Shown here: positions 11,531 through 23,199 of the stretch, one piece after another
How the letters are laid out: every line of letters begins with the position of its first letter
Position numbering within the stretch: the stretch's first letter is position 1
NCBI RefSeq assembly: GCF_029867415.1
Contig: NW_026705460.1
Location: forward strand, 372,001-436,000
Source: Vicia villosa
Lineage: Eukaryota; Streptophyta; Magnoliopsida; Fabales; Fabaceae
Reading direction: 5' to 3'
Length of the DNA stretch: 64,000 nucleotides
Position numbers and translations under genes: made by a program
The notes under the pieces: generated by a model
The model's database searches: none
What the model was told of the DNA's origin: nothing
What the model saw: the letters and a program-made list of their open reading frames with translations, nothing else

Positions 11531-11824
11531 GGCTTAAATAGTCATTTGGCCCCTGTAAGTTGGCGTATTTTTTATTTTCGTCTCTGTATTTTTTTTTTGA
11601 AATGGTCCTTGAATGTTACAATTCTTTTAGTTTTCGTCCTTAAAATTGAAATCCACAGGAAAATTCAAAAGAAAATCCGCAGGAATAAAAACCTGCAGAT
11701 TTTCACTTTAGGGACTAAAATCAAATGAAATTTAACATTTGAAGACTTTATTCTCAAAAATAAAAATACAGGGACGAAAAACAAAAACACGCTAACTTAT
11801 AGAGACTAAAAGACTATTTAAGCC
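11531..11824. mobile_element. MITE with long inverted repeats and 9-bp target duplication (Mutator-like)
   Basis: A 294-bp element with terminal inverted repeats of roughly 58 bases: GGCTTAAATAGTC... at the left and its reverse complement, with mismatches, at the right (GACTATTTAAGCC). It is flanked by TTTTTTTAA on both sides (11522-11530 and 11825-11833). The 9-bp duplication points to Mutator-like mobilisation. It has no coding capacity, so it is non-autonomous. The uninterrupted site at about 9665-9675 confirms the insertion. Confidence 0.85.
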
Positions 11825-11860
11825 TTTTTTTAATAAGCAATGGCATTAACAAAGCACGAG

Positions 11861-12131
11861 TGGCGGAGCCAGAAATTTTATGGAGCCTGGGCAAAAAATT
11901 TACATCATGTTTTTACTAATTTTACACCCCGTTTATACTAATTTTGCCCTTAATTTTCTCTAAAAATTTCACACGCTGGTTTTACTAATTTTGCCTTTAA
12001 TTTTATCTAAAAATTAATAATTTTGCCCATGATGTTGTCTAAATATCGACTATTAGGTGGGGAGTATACAACGAAAGGAGGGGTTGAGCTCGGGCGCGTG
12101 CCCGGGCTCGCTGAGCTGTAGCTCCGCCCAT
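11861..12131. mobile_element. Small nonautonomous transposon, hAT-like
   Basis: A segment of about 270 bp with short inverted ends TGGCGGAGC / GCTCCGCCCA, flanked by GCACGAG (11854-11860 and 12132-12138). Copy 1 of the surrounding direct repeat has a single GCACGAG, which proves insertion. A 7-8 bp duplication and this GC-rich end motif fit hAT-derived MITEs. Its 3' part is strikingly GC-rich (GGGCGCGTGCCCGGGC) against an AT-rich background. Confidence 0.75.
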
Positions 12132-12170
12132 GCACGAGGGGTGCTAAATCCAACACACGAAAAAATCAAT

Positions 12171-12175
<5 letters not shown>

Positions 12176-12260
<85 letters not shown>
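12176..12260. repeat. (GA)n microsatellite
   Basis: About 85 bases of uninterrupted GA dinucleotide. An 81-codon minus-strand ORF through it is only the repeat (Leu-Ser)n. Confidence 0.97.
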
Positions 12261-12261
<1 letters not shown>

Positions 12262-12263
<2 letters not shown>

Positions 12264-13194
12264 CAAACCTCAACAACAAAATAATTAGACTCCAACATAT
12301 TTTTCTAGATTAGAATTCCAAACTTTCTTAACTAAATTAAATCCGCCTTTCGATAAAATGGAAATTCAATCTCAACCAAGCGATTTAGTTAAAGACAAAA
12401 TATCTACATGATTCCAAACACAATAATTAAAAACAACTTTGTTTCTACTAATTCACACACACCAACAACCTAACAGCCAAAAGAAAGCAAAAAGAGAAGG
12501 ATTTATGAGACAACATAACCTATCTTTGAGCTGAATCTCCCGATGAACTTTCGGATCATCCACCAGCATACCGATCTCCACAGTCCCGCTTATTGTACCG
12601 TTGACAAACCATCTCATCAAATTCCTCCACACCATACCGATTCTACTACAAGTTAGAAACAAATGATGAACTGATTCTTCTACCCTATCGCAAAGAGGAC
12701 ATAAGTTACCACTCAACATATGCTTCATATCTCTATTAAAAAACTCATTTATAGTGGGTAAGCTATTAAAATAAGCCTCAAAGCAAACAACTCCACTTTG
12801 CTCAGAACAATAGCTTTTCAAACCCGTCTCAACTCTAATAAACTCTCCTCACTCAACATCAAATTTTAAGAGTTTAAATCATATAATCTCGAATAGCTAT
12901 TTTTCACCAAAAAGCCCTCATCATTTCTCCACCAAACAACTTTATCAACCTCCTCAACATTTGGTTTACCATCCCTCAAAATTGAAACCAAAACCTACCA
13001 CCCATCACCAACTTCTTTATGAAAAGAGTATACTTATCAACTCCCAAATCCTAATGCCAACACGAGTCCACCCAATAACCAATATTCGCTACCTTAAACA
13101 TAAAAGTAAAATAAGCTTCATAAACAAACGGGAAAAGTTCATTCAAAGGAGTCTCACTCAACCAACAATGATCCCAAAAATTAATGGTCCTACC
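12262..13194 (-). pseudogene. LINE ORF2 C-terminal part with RT zinc-binding domain
   Basis: The minus-strand ORF at 12821-12453 reads CFEAYFNSLPTINEFFNRD, LCPLCDRVEESVHHLFLTC and W.NLMRWF, the zinc-binding domain (zf-RVT) that follows RT in plant non-LTR retrotransposons. The C-x2-C and H-x4-C residues are intact. The flanks down to 12262 and up to 13194 read as degenerate LINE sequence with stops. This is the 3' portion of the LINE whose RT portion lies at 21479-23199. The Tekay element at 13195-21473 separates them. No clear poly-A tail was found, and the GA tract borders the 3' side. Confidence 0.8.
13190..13194. repeat. Left target-site duplication CTACC of the Tekay element
   Basis: CTACC directly precedes the left LTR and is repeated exactly at 21474-21478 after the right LTR. 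Five-base duplications are usual for Ty3/gypsy integrase. Confidence 0.95.
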
Positions 13195-15064
13195 TGTAAC
13201 ACCCCTCTAAATAACCCGCGGCAATTAAACAAATTATTAAATCAGAGTAACATGTAGAGAGGTATCACAATTCATAAATAACAAAAATACACGTCACATA
13301 AGTCATGCATCATTGGAACACCTGAAAATCATAACTCATTATCCAAACCATGTTCTACGCAGCGGAAAAATACCACATCAAGTCTACATTATTACTAAAT
13401 GTATCAGACTTCAACCAAAACAGATAAATATAGAGTTACAATCAAAACTACAAACAAACGTTCCCAGTGTTACAACTACCAGAGCATGACACCTGACGCT
13501 AACTAAAAACACTGACTCATGAGCTAATCCTCACCGAGTCGAACAGCTGCTATCCTCAGTCTGAAAATGACAACATGTAAGGGTGAGTCTCGTCATAATT
13601 AACAAATGTTATAAGGTTATAAAGCAATAACACGTCACAGTTGCATCATTCACCCAATTGTTTCATAAACAGACCATCAAAGCAAAACAAATAACAACCA
13701 ACGCATCATCAGCATTTACAACACTGGAATACCTCCAATCATGTCATAAATCATGCATATGAATGAACTGACACTATGCATGTGGTACCAACGTCATCCA
13801 ATGGGAATAACCCATGACCGATCTATCATCATCCAGATACGGCCCTGCCAGCACAGATTCCACACAATGGGAATCATGCCCTTCACTGATCCAACACTTC
13901 CCTTATGGATACAGTATCAACAATGCACATGAATGAATGCAACATATATAACATACTTATATCATTATCATCATCATCCTCAATAATCATCATCATTCTA
14001 GTATGTTCATATATATTAACATCATTCAACCACAATTCTATCATCATCATGTCGAAAACATGCACATATTTGCTACAATCATCATCATCATCAAGAAATA
14101 GCAACATATATTATCATCATTCTAAAACCAGTCAAATCATCATCATATAGATCGTTTAATAAGGTTCATTTAGCCCAAAACGGCGCATCAAATGAACCAA
14201 CGGTTAGAAAGTTATGCCTCTTTGAACTTTCTTAAAATATCACAAAACATCAACAGCACGCGGCGCCATCACACATTCGCGGCGCGGAACGAATCGAAAC
14301 AACGCCTTCGCGGCGCGGCCACATGTTCGCGGCGCGGAACGAATCGGAACAACGCCTTCGCGGCGCGGTCACCTGTTCGCGGCGCATACTGAACGCAACA
14401 AGACTTCCTGACCTTCTGCCTTCAGGTTCGCGGCGCCTCCCCTATGTACGCGGCGCGAACCGCGATTCTAAAAAACCCCAATCTGCAGAAAAAAACAGCA
14501 TTCCATGTATCCCAAACACCCCAACACATACCAGTGCGAACATGGAGAATTAGAATGCACAAACAACACAAATTACGTCTCGTAATGCACCAAATATACA
14601 TCAATTGAGATTATAACAACACATACATCATAGATTCAAACACAGGGGTCAAATATCATACAATTGACACAATCCCTAAACCTATCATATGACTCAATTG
14701 ATCCGAATTCTACATCTATTCAGCATTACCAACCCCTAACCCGATAATAGATGATAATCAGACAAGTCCCCCCTTACCTTAGATAATTCTGGATTCTTGG
14801 TCTCTCCCTCTATCGTTCTCCTTCACGTTCTTCGTTCTTCAGACTTCTTTCTTTCACGCTCTTTCTTTTTCCCAATTCCAATGTTTATGAAATAATAAAA
14901 TTAGAAAAAGGTTTTTCAGATTTACCCCCCCTTCTTCCTCTATTTCCACTTATGGCCCAAAAGCCAAACCTCATTTATTCATTATTTCCACAATTTCTTT
15001 AATAATTCTAATTATTAATTCAATAATAAAATTAAATTAATATTAAAATTATACGGGCGTTACA
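13195..15064 (-). repeat. 3' LTR of the Tekay element (left side)
   Basis: A 1870-bp LTR with ends TGTAACACCC / GGGCGTTACA. It is downstream relative to the minus-strand genes. It contains a TCATCA trinucleotide-rich region (about 13960-14150) and a cluster of CGCGGCGC motifs (14257-14460). The short ORFs on both strands within it come from these simple repeats. Confidence 0.95.
14257..14460. repeat. Cluster of CGCGGCGC motifs in the left Tekay LTR
   Basis: About eight copies of CGCGGCGC, usually as TTCGCGGCGCGG, partly inside a tandem unit of about 49 bases present twice (with GAACGAATCG and AACAACGCCTT spacers). It is GC- and CpG-rich within an AT-rich LTR. The same cluster is at 20666-20869 in the other LTR. 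Confidence 0.85.
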
Positions 15065-15077
15065 ACTCTCCCCCACT
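15065..15077 (-). other. Polypurine tract of the Tekay element
   Basis: On the minus strand AGTGGGGGAGAGT lies directly against the 3' LTR start TGTAACGCCC. This position and composition match the plus-strand primer for reverse transcription. Confidence 0.85.
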
Positions 15078-15106
15078 AAAAGAGTTTTCGTCCTCGAAAA
15101 CATACC

Positions 15107-18100
15107 TCAAGCAAAGAGCTCCGGATAGGAATCTTTCATCTGGCTCTCTAGCTCCCAGGTAACATTCCCTTCAGCTGGTCCTCCCCAAGCTACTCTGACT
15201 AAAGCTATTTCCTTGCCACGCAATTGCTTCAGTCTTCTATCTTCAATCCTCACAGGCAACGTTTCAACCGTTAAGTTGTCTTTTACCTGTACATCGTCTA
15301 CTTGGATCACATGGGACGGATCTGAAATGTACTTCCTCAATTGAGACACATGAAACACGTCGTGCAAGTTTGCAAGCATCGGCGGCAAAGCGACACGATA
15401 TGCCAATTCTCCCACCTTTTCAGAAATTTGGAACGGTCCAATAAAACGCGGAGTCAACTTCCTTGACTTCAATGCCCGACCAATTCCTGTCATAGGAGTA
15501 ACTCTCATAAACACATGATCTCCCTCTTGAAACTCAAGTGTCTTCCTTCTTTTATCATAGTAACTCTTCTGACGACTCTGAGAAGCTCTCATCTTCTCCT
15601 GAATCATCTTAATCTTCTCCGTAGTCTGTTGTACAATTTCTGGCCCAATCACAGCACTCTCACCAGATTCATACCAACACAACGGCGTCCTACATCTCCT
15701 ACCATACAAAGCCTCAAACGGAGCCATACCAATACTCGAATGATAACTATTGTTGTAAGTAAACTCGATCAAAGGCAGATAGCTATCCCAAGTACCTCCT
15801 TTTTCCAGCACACAAGCACGTAACAAATCTTCTAACGACTGTATTGTCCTCTCCGTCTGTCCATCCGTCTGCGGATGATAAGCAGAACTCAACCTCAGTT
15901 TAGTACCTAAAGCCTTCTGCAAACCTTCCCAGAACTTAGACGTAAACCTCGGATCTCTATCTGACACGATACTTGAAGGAATACCATGAAGACTAACTAT
16001 CTTCTCGATATACAACTGAGCTAGCTTCTCCATCGGATAATCCATCCTCACCGGTATAAAATGTGCAGATTTCGTCAACCTGTCTACCACGACCCAGATA
16101 GCTTCACAATTCTTGCCAGTCCTCGGCAAACCCGACACAAAATCCATTGATATGCTATCCCACTTCCACTCAGGGATAAACATCGGTTGCATAAACCCAG
16201 ACGGTTTCTGATGCTCAATCTTTGACTTCTGGCAAATTAAACAAGAGTACACAAACTCGGCAATTTCTTTCTTCATTCTCGGCCACCAAAACAAGTTTTT
16301 CAAATCATGATACATCTTGGTAGCACCAGGATGAATACTCAACCCACTACGGTGTCCTTCTTCTAAAATACGTTTCCGGAGTTCAACAATATCAGGGACA
16401 CACACTCGATCACCAAACCTCAGTATACCATTTTCATCAATTCTAAATTCACCACCCTTGCCTTGATTAATCAAAGTCAACTTATCTATTAACTCAACAT
16501 CATCTTTCTGACCCTCTCTGATCTCTTCAAGAATGCCACTAGTCAACTTCAACATACCCAATTTGACACTAGTAGGAGTACCTTCACATACCAAACTCAA
16601 GTCTCTGAATTGTTCAATCAAATCCAATTCCTTCACCATTAGCATAGACATATGCAAGGTTTTCCTACTCAATGCATCAACAACAACGTTTGCCTTACCC
16701 GGATGGTAATTCAAACCAAAATCATAATCTTTCAGGAATTCTAACCATCTTCTCTGCCTCATATTCAACTCTTTCTGGTCAAAGAGATACTTCAGGCTCT
16801 TATGATCACTGAATACCTCAAATCTTGAACCATACAAATAGTGTCGCCACAACTTCAAAACGAACACTACAGCTGCCAACTCCAAATCATGAGTCGGATA
16901 ATTCCTCTCATGTACTTTAAGTTGTCTCGACGCATAAGCAACTACTTGCTGATTTTGCATTAACACACCACCTAAACCCATTAGTGATGCGTCACAATAA
17001 ATCACAAATGATTCTGTCGGACTTGGCAAAATCAAGATAGGAGCACTAGTCAATCTCCTCTTGAGCTCTTGGAATCCTTCTTCACACTTTGCATCCCAAA
17101 TAAAGGCTTGTCCCTTCCTGGTCAGTTTAGTTAACGGCAATGCTAACTTTGCAAATCCTTCAATAAACTTCCTGTAATAACCTGCAAGGCCAAGAAAACT
17201 ACGAATCTCTGATACTGACTTCGGAGCTTCCCACTGAGACACGGCTTCTATCTTTGTAGGATCAACAGCAATACCATTCTTAGAAATCACATGTCCAAGA
17301 AAACTAACTTCTTCTAACCAGAATTCACACTTCGACAGTTTGGCAAAAAGTTGCTTCTCCTTCAACAGTTCTAACACAGTTCTGAGGTGTTCGGCATGTT
17401 CTTCCTCATTCTTAGAATATATCAGGATATCGTCGATAAATACCACCACAAACTTGTCGAGATAAGGATGAAATATTCTGTTCATATACTCCATAAAAAC
17501 ACCAGGTGCATTAGTAACTCCAAACGGCATTACAGAATACTCATAATGTCCATACCTTGTTCTAAAAGCAGTCTTCTGAATGTCATCATCTTTCACACGT
17601 ATCTGGTGATACCCAGACCTCAAATCAATTTTACTAAATACCCGCGCTCCAACCAACTGATCCATCAAATCATCAATCCTCGGCAATGGATACCGATTCT
17701 TGATAGTAACCTTGTTCAATTGTCTGTAATCTACGCACAGCCTCATCGAACCCTCTTTCTTCTTTACTAGTAACACAGGCGCACCCCACGGAGAAACACT
17801 AGGACGAATAAATTTCTTCTCCAGCAATTCTTCTAACTGCTTCTTCAGTTCGGCTAGCTCAGACGGCGACATACGGTACGGTGCCATCGACACTGGACTG
17901 GTTCCCGGAATCAAATCAATAGAAAACTCCACTTCTCTTTCCGGTGGTAATTCATTTACATCTTCAGGAAAAACTTCTGGAAATTCACACACCACAGGTA
18001 ATTCGCTACTAGCCACCTTTTCTTTCACATTCATCATTGCGAACAACATAAATACTGTTGCACCATCTCTGATAGCCTCATTCACCTGCCTAGCTGTCAT

Positions 18101-19468
18101 TTCCAGATTATCAGCACAACCCTCTTCAGGAAAGATTACCGTCTTCTCAAAATAGTTGATATGAACACGGTTGAACTCCAACCAGTTCATTCCCAGGATT
18201 ACATCAAGTTCTTTCAACGGAAGGCACACTAAGTCCATTCCGAATTCTCTACCAAAAATATCAATCGGACAATTCAAGCATGCGGACGAAGTAGTTACTG
18301 AACCCGACGCAGGAGTGTCAATAATCATACTTCCATTTATGTCAGATATCTCAAGATTTAACCTCGTAGCACAGTCCAAAGAAATAAAAGAATGAGTTGC
18401 TCCAGTATCAATAATCGCAACTAAAGGTGTGCCATGAATGAAACACGTACCTTTAATCAATCTGTCCTCTGGAGTAGTCTCTGACCCGGTCAAAGCAAAA
18501 ACTTTTCCTCCCGATTGGTTCTTCTTTGGCTTAGGACAATTAGGACTGATGTGACCCTCTTCACCACAGTTGTAACAAGTCACAACCCTCTTCTTACAAT
18601 CAGCCGCGACATGACCCACTTCCTCACACTTGAAGCACTTCTTCTGGTTCAGCTTACACTCATTCCTACGATGTCCCATCTCACCACAATTGTAGCATCT
18701 GATACGAGCACTGGAATCTCCCCCACTGGGTTTCTTCCAATCCACAGGTTTACCTCTACCATATGGTTTACCTCTGTCCATAGGCTTCTTCCCCTTTCTG
18801 TCAACCAACTCGCGAGAGTGAGATGACTTCAGCTTGACGCTATCTTCCTCAAAAATCCTGCTACAATCCACCAGATCAACAAATCTCCGGATCCTCTGGT
18901 ACCTGATACCCTGTTTGATCTCATCACGAAGGCCATTCTCAAACTTGACACATTTCGAGAATTCACTGGCTTCGTCGTTGTTGTAGTGCACATAGTACTT
19001 TGCCAGTTCCACAAACTTGGCAGCATACTCTGGTACAGTCATGTTACCTTGAACCAACTCCAAAAATTCCACTTCTTTTCTGCCCCTGACATCCTCAGGA
19101 AAATACCTCCTCAGAAACTCCCTTTTGAATATAGCCCAAGTAACCGTTGTACCGCCGGCATCCAGTTCAGCTTTTGTTGTCAACCACCAGTCATCAGCCT
19201 CCTCAGACAACATGTGGGTACCAAACCTCACCTTGAGATTCTCAGCACAATCTATGACTCGGAAAATCCTCTCGATCTCTTTGAGCCATTTCTGAGCACC
19301 CTCAGGATCGTGCGTGCCTTTGAACAATGGAGGATTGTTCCTCTGAAAATTCCCCAGTTGCCTATCAGCACCAATCCCTGCTCCTACAGTCCCTCCTCCA
19401 AGCACACCAGCAATCATGCCCAGAGCCTCAGCAAGAGCATCATCGTTTCTTCCTCCTCTTCCAGCCAT
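15107..19468 (-). CDS. gag-pol: Gag-Pol polyprotein of a Tekay-type chromovirus, intact
   Basis: A 1453-residue single ORF starting [17 protein letters not shown]. Domains by residue: Gag capsid about 45-230; three CCHC knuckles about 256-320 ([42 protein letters not shown]); aspartic protease with DTGATHSF near 353; RT about 545-715 with [12 protein letters not shown] near 678 (FIDD in place of YxDD); RNase H with YCDAS near 821; integrase HHCC zinc finger near 1050; and DDE core (MDFVSG near 1107, [10 protein letters not shown] near 1170, Glu near 1206). A GPF-type motif ([18 protein letters not shown]) and a C-terminal chromodomain about 1395-1450 ([29 protein letters not shown]) follow. 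A fused Gag-Pol with this chromodomain is characteristic of the Tekay/Del clade. No frameshift or stop, and all catalytic residues that I can locate are present. Confidence 0.96.
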   Translation of the reverse strand: MAGRGGRNDDALAEALGMIAGVLGGGTVGAGIGADRQLGNFQRNNPPLFKGTHDPEGAQKWLKEIERIFRVIDCAENLKVRFGTHMLSEEADDWWLTTKAELDAGGTTVTWAIFKREFLRRYFPEDVRGRKEVEFLELVQGNMTVPEYAAKFVELAKYYVHYNNDEASEFSKCVKFENGLRDEIKQGIRYQRIRRFVDLVDCSRIFEEDSVKLKSSHSRELVDRKGKKPMDRGKPYGRGKPVDWKKPSGGDSSARIRCYNCGEMGHRRNECKLNQKKCFKCEEVGHVAADCKKRVVTCYNCGEEGHISPNCPKPKKNQSGGKVFALTGSETTPEDRLIKGTCFIHGTPLVAIIDTGATHSFISLDCATRLNLEISDINGSMIIDTPASGSVTTSSACLNCPIDIFGREFGMDLVCLPLKELDVILGMNWLEFNRVHINYFEKTVIFPEEGCADNLEMTARQVNEAIRDGATVFMLFAMMNVKEKVASSELPVVCEFPEVFPEDVNELPPEREVEFSIDLIPGTSPVSMAPYRMSPSELAELKKQLEELLEKKFIRPSVSPWGAPVLLVKKKEGSMRLCVDYRQLNKVTIKNRYPLPRIDDLMDQLVGARVFSKIDLRSGYHQIRVKDDDIQKTAFRTRYGHYEYSVMPFGVTNAPGVFMEYMNRIFHPYLDKFVVVFIDDILIYSKNEEEHAEHLRTVLELLKEKQLFAKLSKCEFWLEEVSFLGHVISKNGIAVDPTKIEAVSQWEAPKSVSEIRSFLGLAGYYRKFIEGFAKLALPLTKLTRKGQAFIWDAKCEEGFQELKRRLTSAPILILPSPTESFVIYCDASLMGLGGVLMQNQQVVAYASRQLKVHERNYPTHDLELAAVVFVLKLWRHYLYGSRFEVFSDHKSLKYLFDQKELNMRQRRWLEFLKDYDFGLNYHPGKANVVVDALSRKTLHMSMLMVKELDLIEQFRDLSLVCEGTPTSVKLGMLKLTSGILEEIREGQKDDVELIDKLTLINQGKGGEFRIDENGILRFGDRVCVPDIVELRKRILEEGHRSGLSIHPGATKMYHDLKNLFWWPRMKKEIAEFVYSCLICQKSKIEHQKPSGFMQPMFIPEWKWDSISMDFVSGLPRTGKNCEAIWVVVDRLTKSAHFIPVRMDYPMEKLAQLYIEKIVSLHGIPSSIVSDRDPRFTSKFWEGLQKALGTKLRLSSAYHPQTDGQTERTIQSLEDLLRACVLEKGGTWDSYLPLIEFTYNNSYHSSIGMAPFEALYGRRCRTPLCWYESGESAVIGPEIVQQTTEKIKMIQEKMRASQSRQKSYYDKRRKTLEFQEGDHVFMRVTPMTGIGRALKSRKLTPRFIGPFQISEKVGELAYRVALPPMLANLHDVFHVSQLRKYISDPSHVIQVDDVQVKDNLTVETLPVRIEDRRLKQLRGKEIALVRVAWGGPAEGNVTWELESQMKDSYPELFA

Positions 19469-19587
19469 TTGTTCTGCTTAAATACAACGATCCAGTCAGA
19501 ACAAAGCATCGACAAATAACTCGTATTAGTCGTATACACAGGAAAACAGACACTGACACTAAGACTCTGGTCACAACGACCGACTAT

Positions 19588-19599
19588 GCTCTGATACCA
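19588..19599 (-). other. Primer-binding site (tRNA-iMet type) of the Tekay element
   Basis: The minus strand reads TGGTATCAGAGC four bases inside the 5' LTR end. This is the usual plant initiator-Met tRNA complement and sets the element's orientation. Confidence 0.92.
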
Positions 19600-19603
19600 C
19601 TAT

Positions 19604-21473
19604 TGTAACACCCCTCTAAATAACCCGCGGCAATTAAACCAATTATTAAATCAGAGTAACATGTAGAGAGGTATCACAATTCATAAATAACAAAAATACA
19701 CGTCACATAAGTCATGCATCATTGGAACACCTGAAAATCATAACTCATTATCCAAACCATGTTCTACGCAGCGGAAAAATACCACATCAAGTCTACATTA
19801 TTACTAAATGTATCAGACTTCAACCAAAACAGATAAATATAGAGTTACAATCAAAACTACAAACAAACGTTCCCAGTGTTACAACTACCAGAGCATGACA
19901 CCTGACGCTAACTAAAAACACTGACTCATGAGCTAATCCTCACCGAGTCGAACAGCTGCTATCCTCAGTCTGAAAATGACAACATGTAAGGGTGAGTCTC
20001 GTCATAATTAACAAATGTTATAAGGTTATAAAGCAATAACACGTCACAGTTGCATCATTCACCCAATTGTTTCATAAACAGACCATCAAAGCAAAACAAA
20101 TAACAACCAACGCATCATCAGCATTTACAACACTGGAATACCTCCAATCATGTCATAAATCATGCATATGAATGAACTGACACTATGCATGTGGTACCAA
20201 CGTCATCCAATGGGAATAACCCATGACCGATCTATCATCATCCAGATACGGCCCTGCCAGCACAGATTCCACACAATGGGAATCATGCCCTTCACTGATC
20301 CAACACTTCCCTTATGGATACAGTATCAACAATGCACATGAATGAATGCAACATATATAACATACTTATATCATTATCATCATCATCCTCAATAATCATC
20401 ATCATTCTAGTATGTTCATATATATTAACATCATTCAACCACAATTCTATCATCATCATGTCGAAAACATGCACATATTTGCTACAATCATCATCATCAT
20501 CAAGAAATAGCAACATATATTATCATCATTCTAAAACCAGTCAAATCATCATCATATAGATCGTTTAATAAGGTTCATTTAGCCCAAAACGGCGCATCAA
20601 ATGAACCAACGGTTAGAAAGTTATGCCTCTTTGAACTTTCTTAAAATATCACAAAACATCAACAGCACGCGGCGCCATCACACATTCGCGGCGCGGAACG
20701 AATCGAAACAACGCCTTCGCGGCGCGGCCACATGTTCGCGGCGCGGAACGAATCGGAACAACGCCTTCGCGGCGCGGTCACCTGTTCGCGGCGCATACTG
20801 AACGCAACAAGACTTCCTGACCTTCTGCCTTCAGGTTCGCGGCGCCTCCCCTATGTACGCGGCGCGAACCGCGATTCTAAAAAACCCCAATCTGCAGAAA
20901 AAAACAGCATTCCATGTATCCCAAACACCCCAACACATACCAGTGCGAACATGGAGAATTAGAATGCACAAACAACACAAATTACGTCTCGTAATGCACC
21001 AAATATACATCAATTGAGATTATAACAACACATACATCATAGATTCAAACACAGGGGTCAAATATCATACAATTGACACAATCCCTAAACCTATCATATG
21101 ACTCAATTGATCCGAATTCTACATCTATTCAGCATTACCAACCCCTAACCCGATAATAGATGATAATCAGACAAGTCCCCCCTTACCTTAGATAATTCTG
21201 GATTCTTGGTCTCTCCCTCTATCGTTCTCCTTCACGTTCTTCGTTCTTCAGACTTCTTTCTTTCACGCTCTTTCTTTTTCCCAATTCCAATGTTTATGAA
21301 ATAATAAAATTAGAAAAAGGTTTTTCAGATTTACCCCCCCTTCTTCCTCTATTTCCACTTATGGCCCAAAAGCCAAACCTCATTTATTCATTATTTCCAC
21401 AATTTCTTTAATAATTCTAATTATTAATTCAATAATAAAATTAAATTAATATTAAAATTATACGGGCGTTACA
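19604..21473 (-). repeat. 5' LTR of the Tekay element (right side)
   Basis: A 1870-bp LTR that is, by eye, identical to 13195-15064 except C at 19640. As the 5' LTR it should drive minus-strand transcription of Gag-Pol. I could not pick a single convincing TATA box, as several AT-rich candidates exist. Confidence 0.95.
20666..20869. repeat. Cluster of CGCGGCGC motifs in the right Tekay LTR
   Basis: Same array as 14257-14460. In the 5' LTR it lies about 600-810 bases from the LTR start, so it could be in the promoter-proximal region or in the transcribed leader. Confidence 0.85.
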
Positions 21474-21478
21474 CTACC
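21474..21478. repeat. Right target-site duplication CTACC of the Tekay element
   Basis: Exact match to 13190-13194. The LINE relic resumes after it. Confidence 0.95.
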
Positions 21479-23199
21479 CCTCCCCCAACTTGCAAGAAAT
21501 GCTATTATTGTGAAACCAAAATTGACCATTAACTTTATATTACAAACCTCCCTCATATCCCTCCACCAAAGCGATGACTTCTTCAAGTACCGAAGAAACT
21601 CATCCTCAGTTAAATTCAACATATTACCATCATACCTAAAAAGAATAAGATTAGATCACAACACATCCTTCTCCAACAAAACTTTCCACCCCCACTTACT
21701 AATCAAAGAAAATTGAAACTCTCAATATTCTTGACTCCTAAACCTCCCTCCTTTTCAGACAAATGCTCTCCCAACTAACCCAACACACCTTCCCTTTACC
21801 ATCACCTTTAACCCATAAAAGTCCCTTTGAATCTTAATAATCTCCTCTAAAATGCCTTTTGGAGTTATGAAAAAAGAGAGCATATAGATCAGAATAGTTT
21901 AAACATTAAATTCAAAAGCTTAACCTTACCTCCCAAAGAAAGATGCTTGTCACTCCAAGAACCTAGTCTTTTTTTCTCAACTTTAAGAGAACTAAAGACC
22001 AATTCCTTGCACCTATGGTTAGCTCTCAACGGAATACCTAGAAACAGTAAAGGCAACTCTCCTATTTCAAAAGCCAAAAAAGTCGACGCCACTTGCATCA
22101 AAGAACCAACCAAATGAACTATGTATAACTTACCTTTATTCAAATTGATACGCAAACACGAAGCAAGCTCAAAACCTCTTAACATCGATTTAATGCACCA
22201 TAAATTAGACCACGGCCCATCACAAATAAAAATCATATCATCCACAACTTACAACGTCTCAAAATGAATATCCTCATTAAAAGGAAAACCCCTTGAAACT
22301 ACCAGCATTCAAAGCATTTCTCATTAGGCCAGCCTAGCCTTCCGACACCAAAAGATAGAGGAACGGAAATAAGGTATCCCCTTTTCTAAGCCCTTTAGAA
22401 GCCATAAAATCATTTTGTAGGACTATTGTTCACCAAAATCAACAAAGAACTAGAAAAAAACGAAGCTTCCATCTAAAACAACCATTTCTGACCAAAACCC
22501 ATCATCTTGAGCACATATCTAAGGAAGCCCCACGACACACAATGGAAAGCCTTCTCAAAGTCAACCTCCATCGCTAAAAAATTCTTCTTGTTTCTTTTGG
22601 AAATGTCTAACGTCTCATTAAGAACCAAAACATTATCTACCATTTGTCTACTTTCAATAAACTCCATTTGAGAGGAAGAAACTAACTTCCCGATCATAAG
22701 TTTCAACCTATAAGCTTGCAATTTAGAAATAAGTCGATAAAGATAAACCACCAAACAACTCGGCCTAAACTCTTCAGTACATTGAGGATTATATGCTTTA
22801 GGAAGCCTACCATGCTCATTAAACTCTTGCATAAACTTAACAACGTCATTTTTCACAAAATTCCAACACTTCTTTAAAACATCCAAGAGCAAAGCCATCC
22901 GGACCCAAACTCTTATCACAATCACTCAACCAAACCACATCTTTAATCTCTTCTAACAAAAACGTAGGCTCAAGGAAATTTTTTTCATCATCCGATAATG
23001 AATCGAAGAACACCCCATCCATCACCGATCTAAATAGAACCTATTCGTCAAAGAGATTCTTGAAATGATTCAACACTTCTAGTTTGATATCTACAACCTC
23101 CATAAGTTTACCTCTATTAGTATTCAACTTAAGGATATTGTTCCTTCTAAACCTTGCTTTCATAATATTATGGAAGAACTTAGAATTCACATCCCCATC
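21479..23199 (-). pseudogene. LINE ORF2 reverse-transcriptase part, decayed
   Basis: The minus-strand order starts with GDVNSKFFHNIM near 23190-23160, just upstream of RT. RT fingers and palm follow at 22925-22473 (EFRPSCLVVYLYRLISK, SSSQMEFIESRQMVDNVLVL, catalytic AMEVDFEKAFHCVSW). The second catalytic box at about 22250 reads VVDDMIFICDG (the first residue of the usual YADD is lost), followed by the thumb region LSLGGKVKLLN at 21930-21910. Stops and frameshifts lie between 22473 and 22250. It continues at 13194 across the Tekay insertion to the zinc-binding domain. Upstream it is cut at 23199 by a copia LTR, so the endonuclease is not in the window. Confidence 0.85.

Larger units (their letters stand above)
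11453..12175 (+). repeat. Direct repeat, copy 2, interrupted by two MITEs
   Basis: Same sequence as 9599-9730 with a few substitutions, but split by insertions at 11531-11824 and 11861-12131. Removing both insertions and one copy of each target duplication restores collinearity with copy 1 through GGGTGCTAAATCCAACAC. It then runs into a (GA)n tract. Confidence 0.85.
13195..21473 (-). mobile_element. Complete, young Tekay/Del-type Ty3/gypsy chromovirus
   Basis: An 8279-bp element on the minus strand: LTRs of 1870 bp at 13195-15064 and 19604-21473 (TGTAAC...GTTACA), tRNA-iMet-type primer site, polypurine tract, and a single Gag-Pol ORF of 1453 codons without stops. The two LTRs keep a constant 6409-base offset end to end (no net indel), and I found only one substitution (A at 13231, C at 19640). 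It is flanked by a perfect CTACC duplication and sits in a LINE relic. All parts needed for autonomous movement appear present, so it inserted very recently and may still be active. Confidence 0.95.

Noticed and set aside
12053..12298. Minus-strand ORF of 81 codons
   Set aside because: Translation of the (GA)n microsatellite plus MITE sequence.
13883..14150. Overlapping ORFs on both strands (74 and 81 codons), repeated at 20292-20559
   Set aside because: They come from a TCATCA-rich part of the Tekay LTR; composition is low-complexity (Ser/Ile or Asp runs) and repetition simply reflects the two LTRs.
14192..14604. ORFs reading AARNESEQRLRGA and similar in the Tekay LTR
   Set aside because: Translation of the CGCGGCGC repeat cluster; no protein family and no start context of note.
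19588..19600. tRNA-like sequence
   Set aside because: Only the 12-base complement of a tRNA 3' end (primer-binding site), as at 24137, 33523 and 58427; no full tRNA gene seen.
18171..19608. Plus-strand ORFs of up to 177 codons
   Set aside because: Shadow frames opposite the intact Gag-Pol; no recognisable domain.
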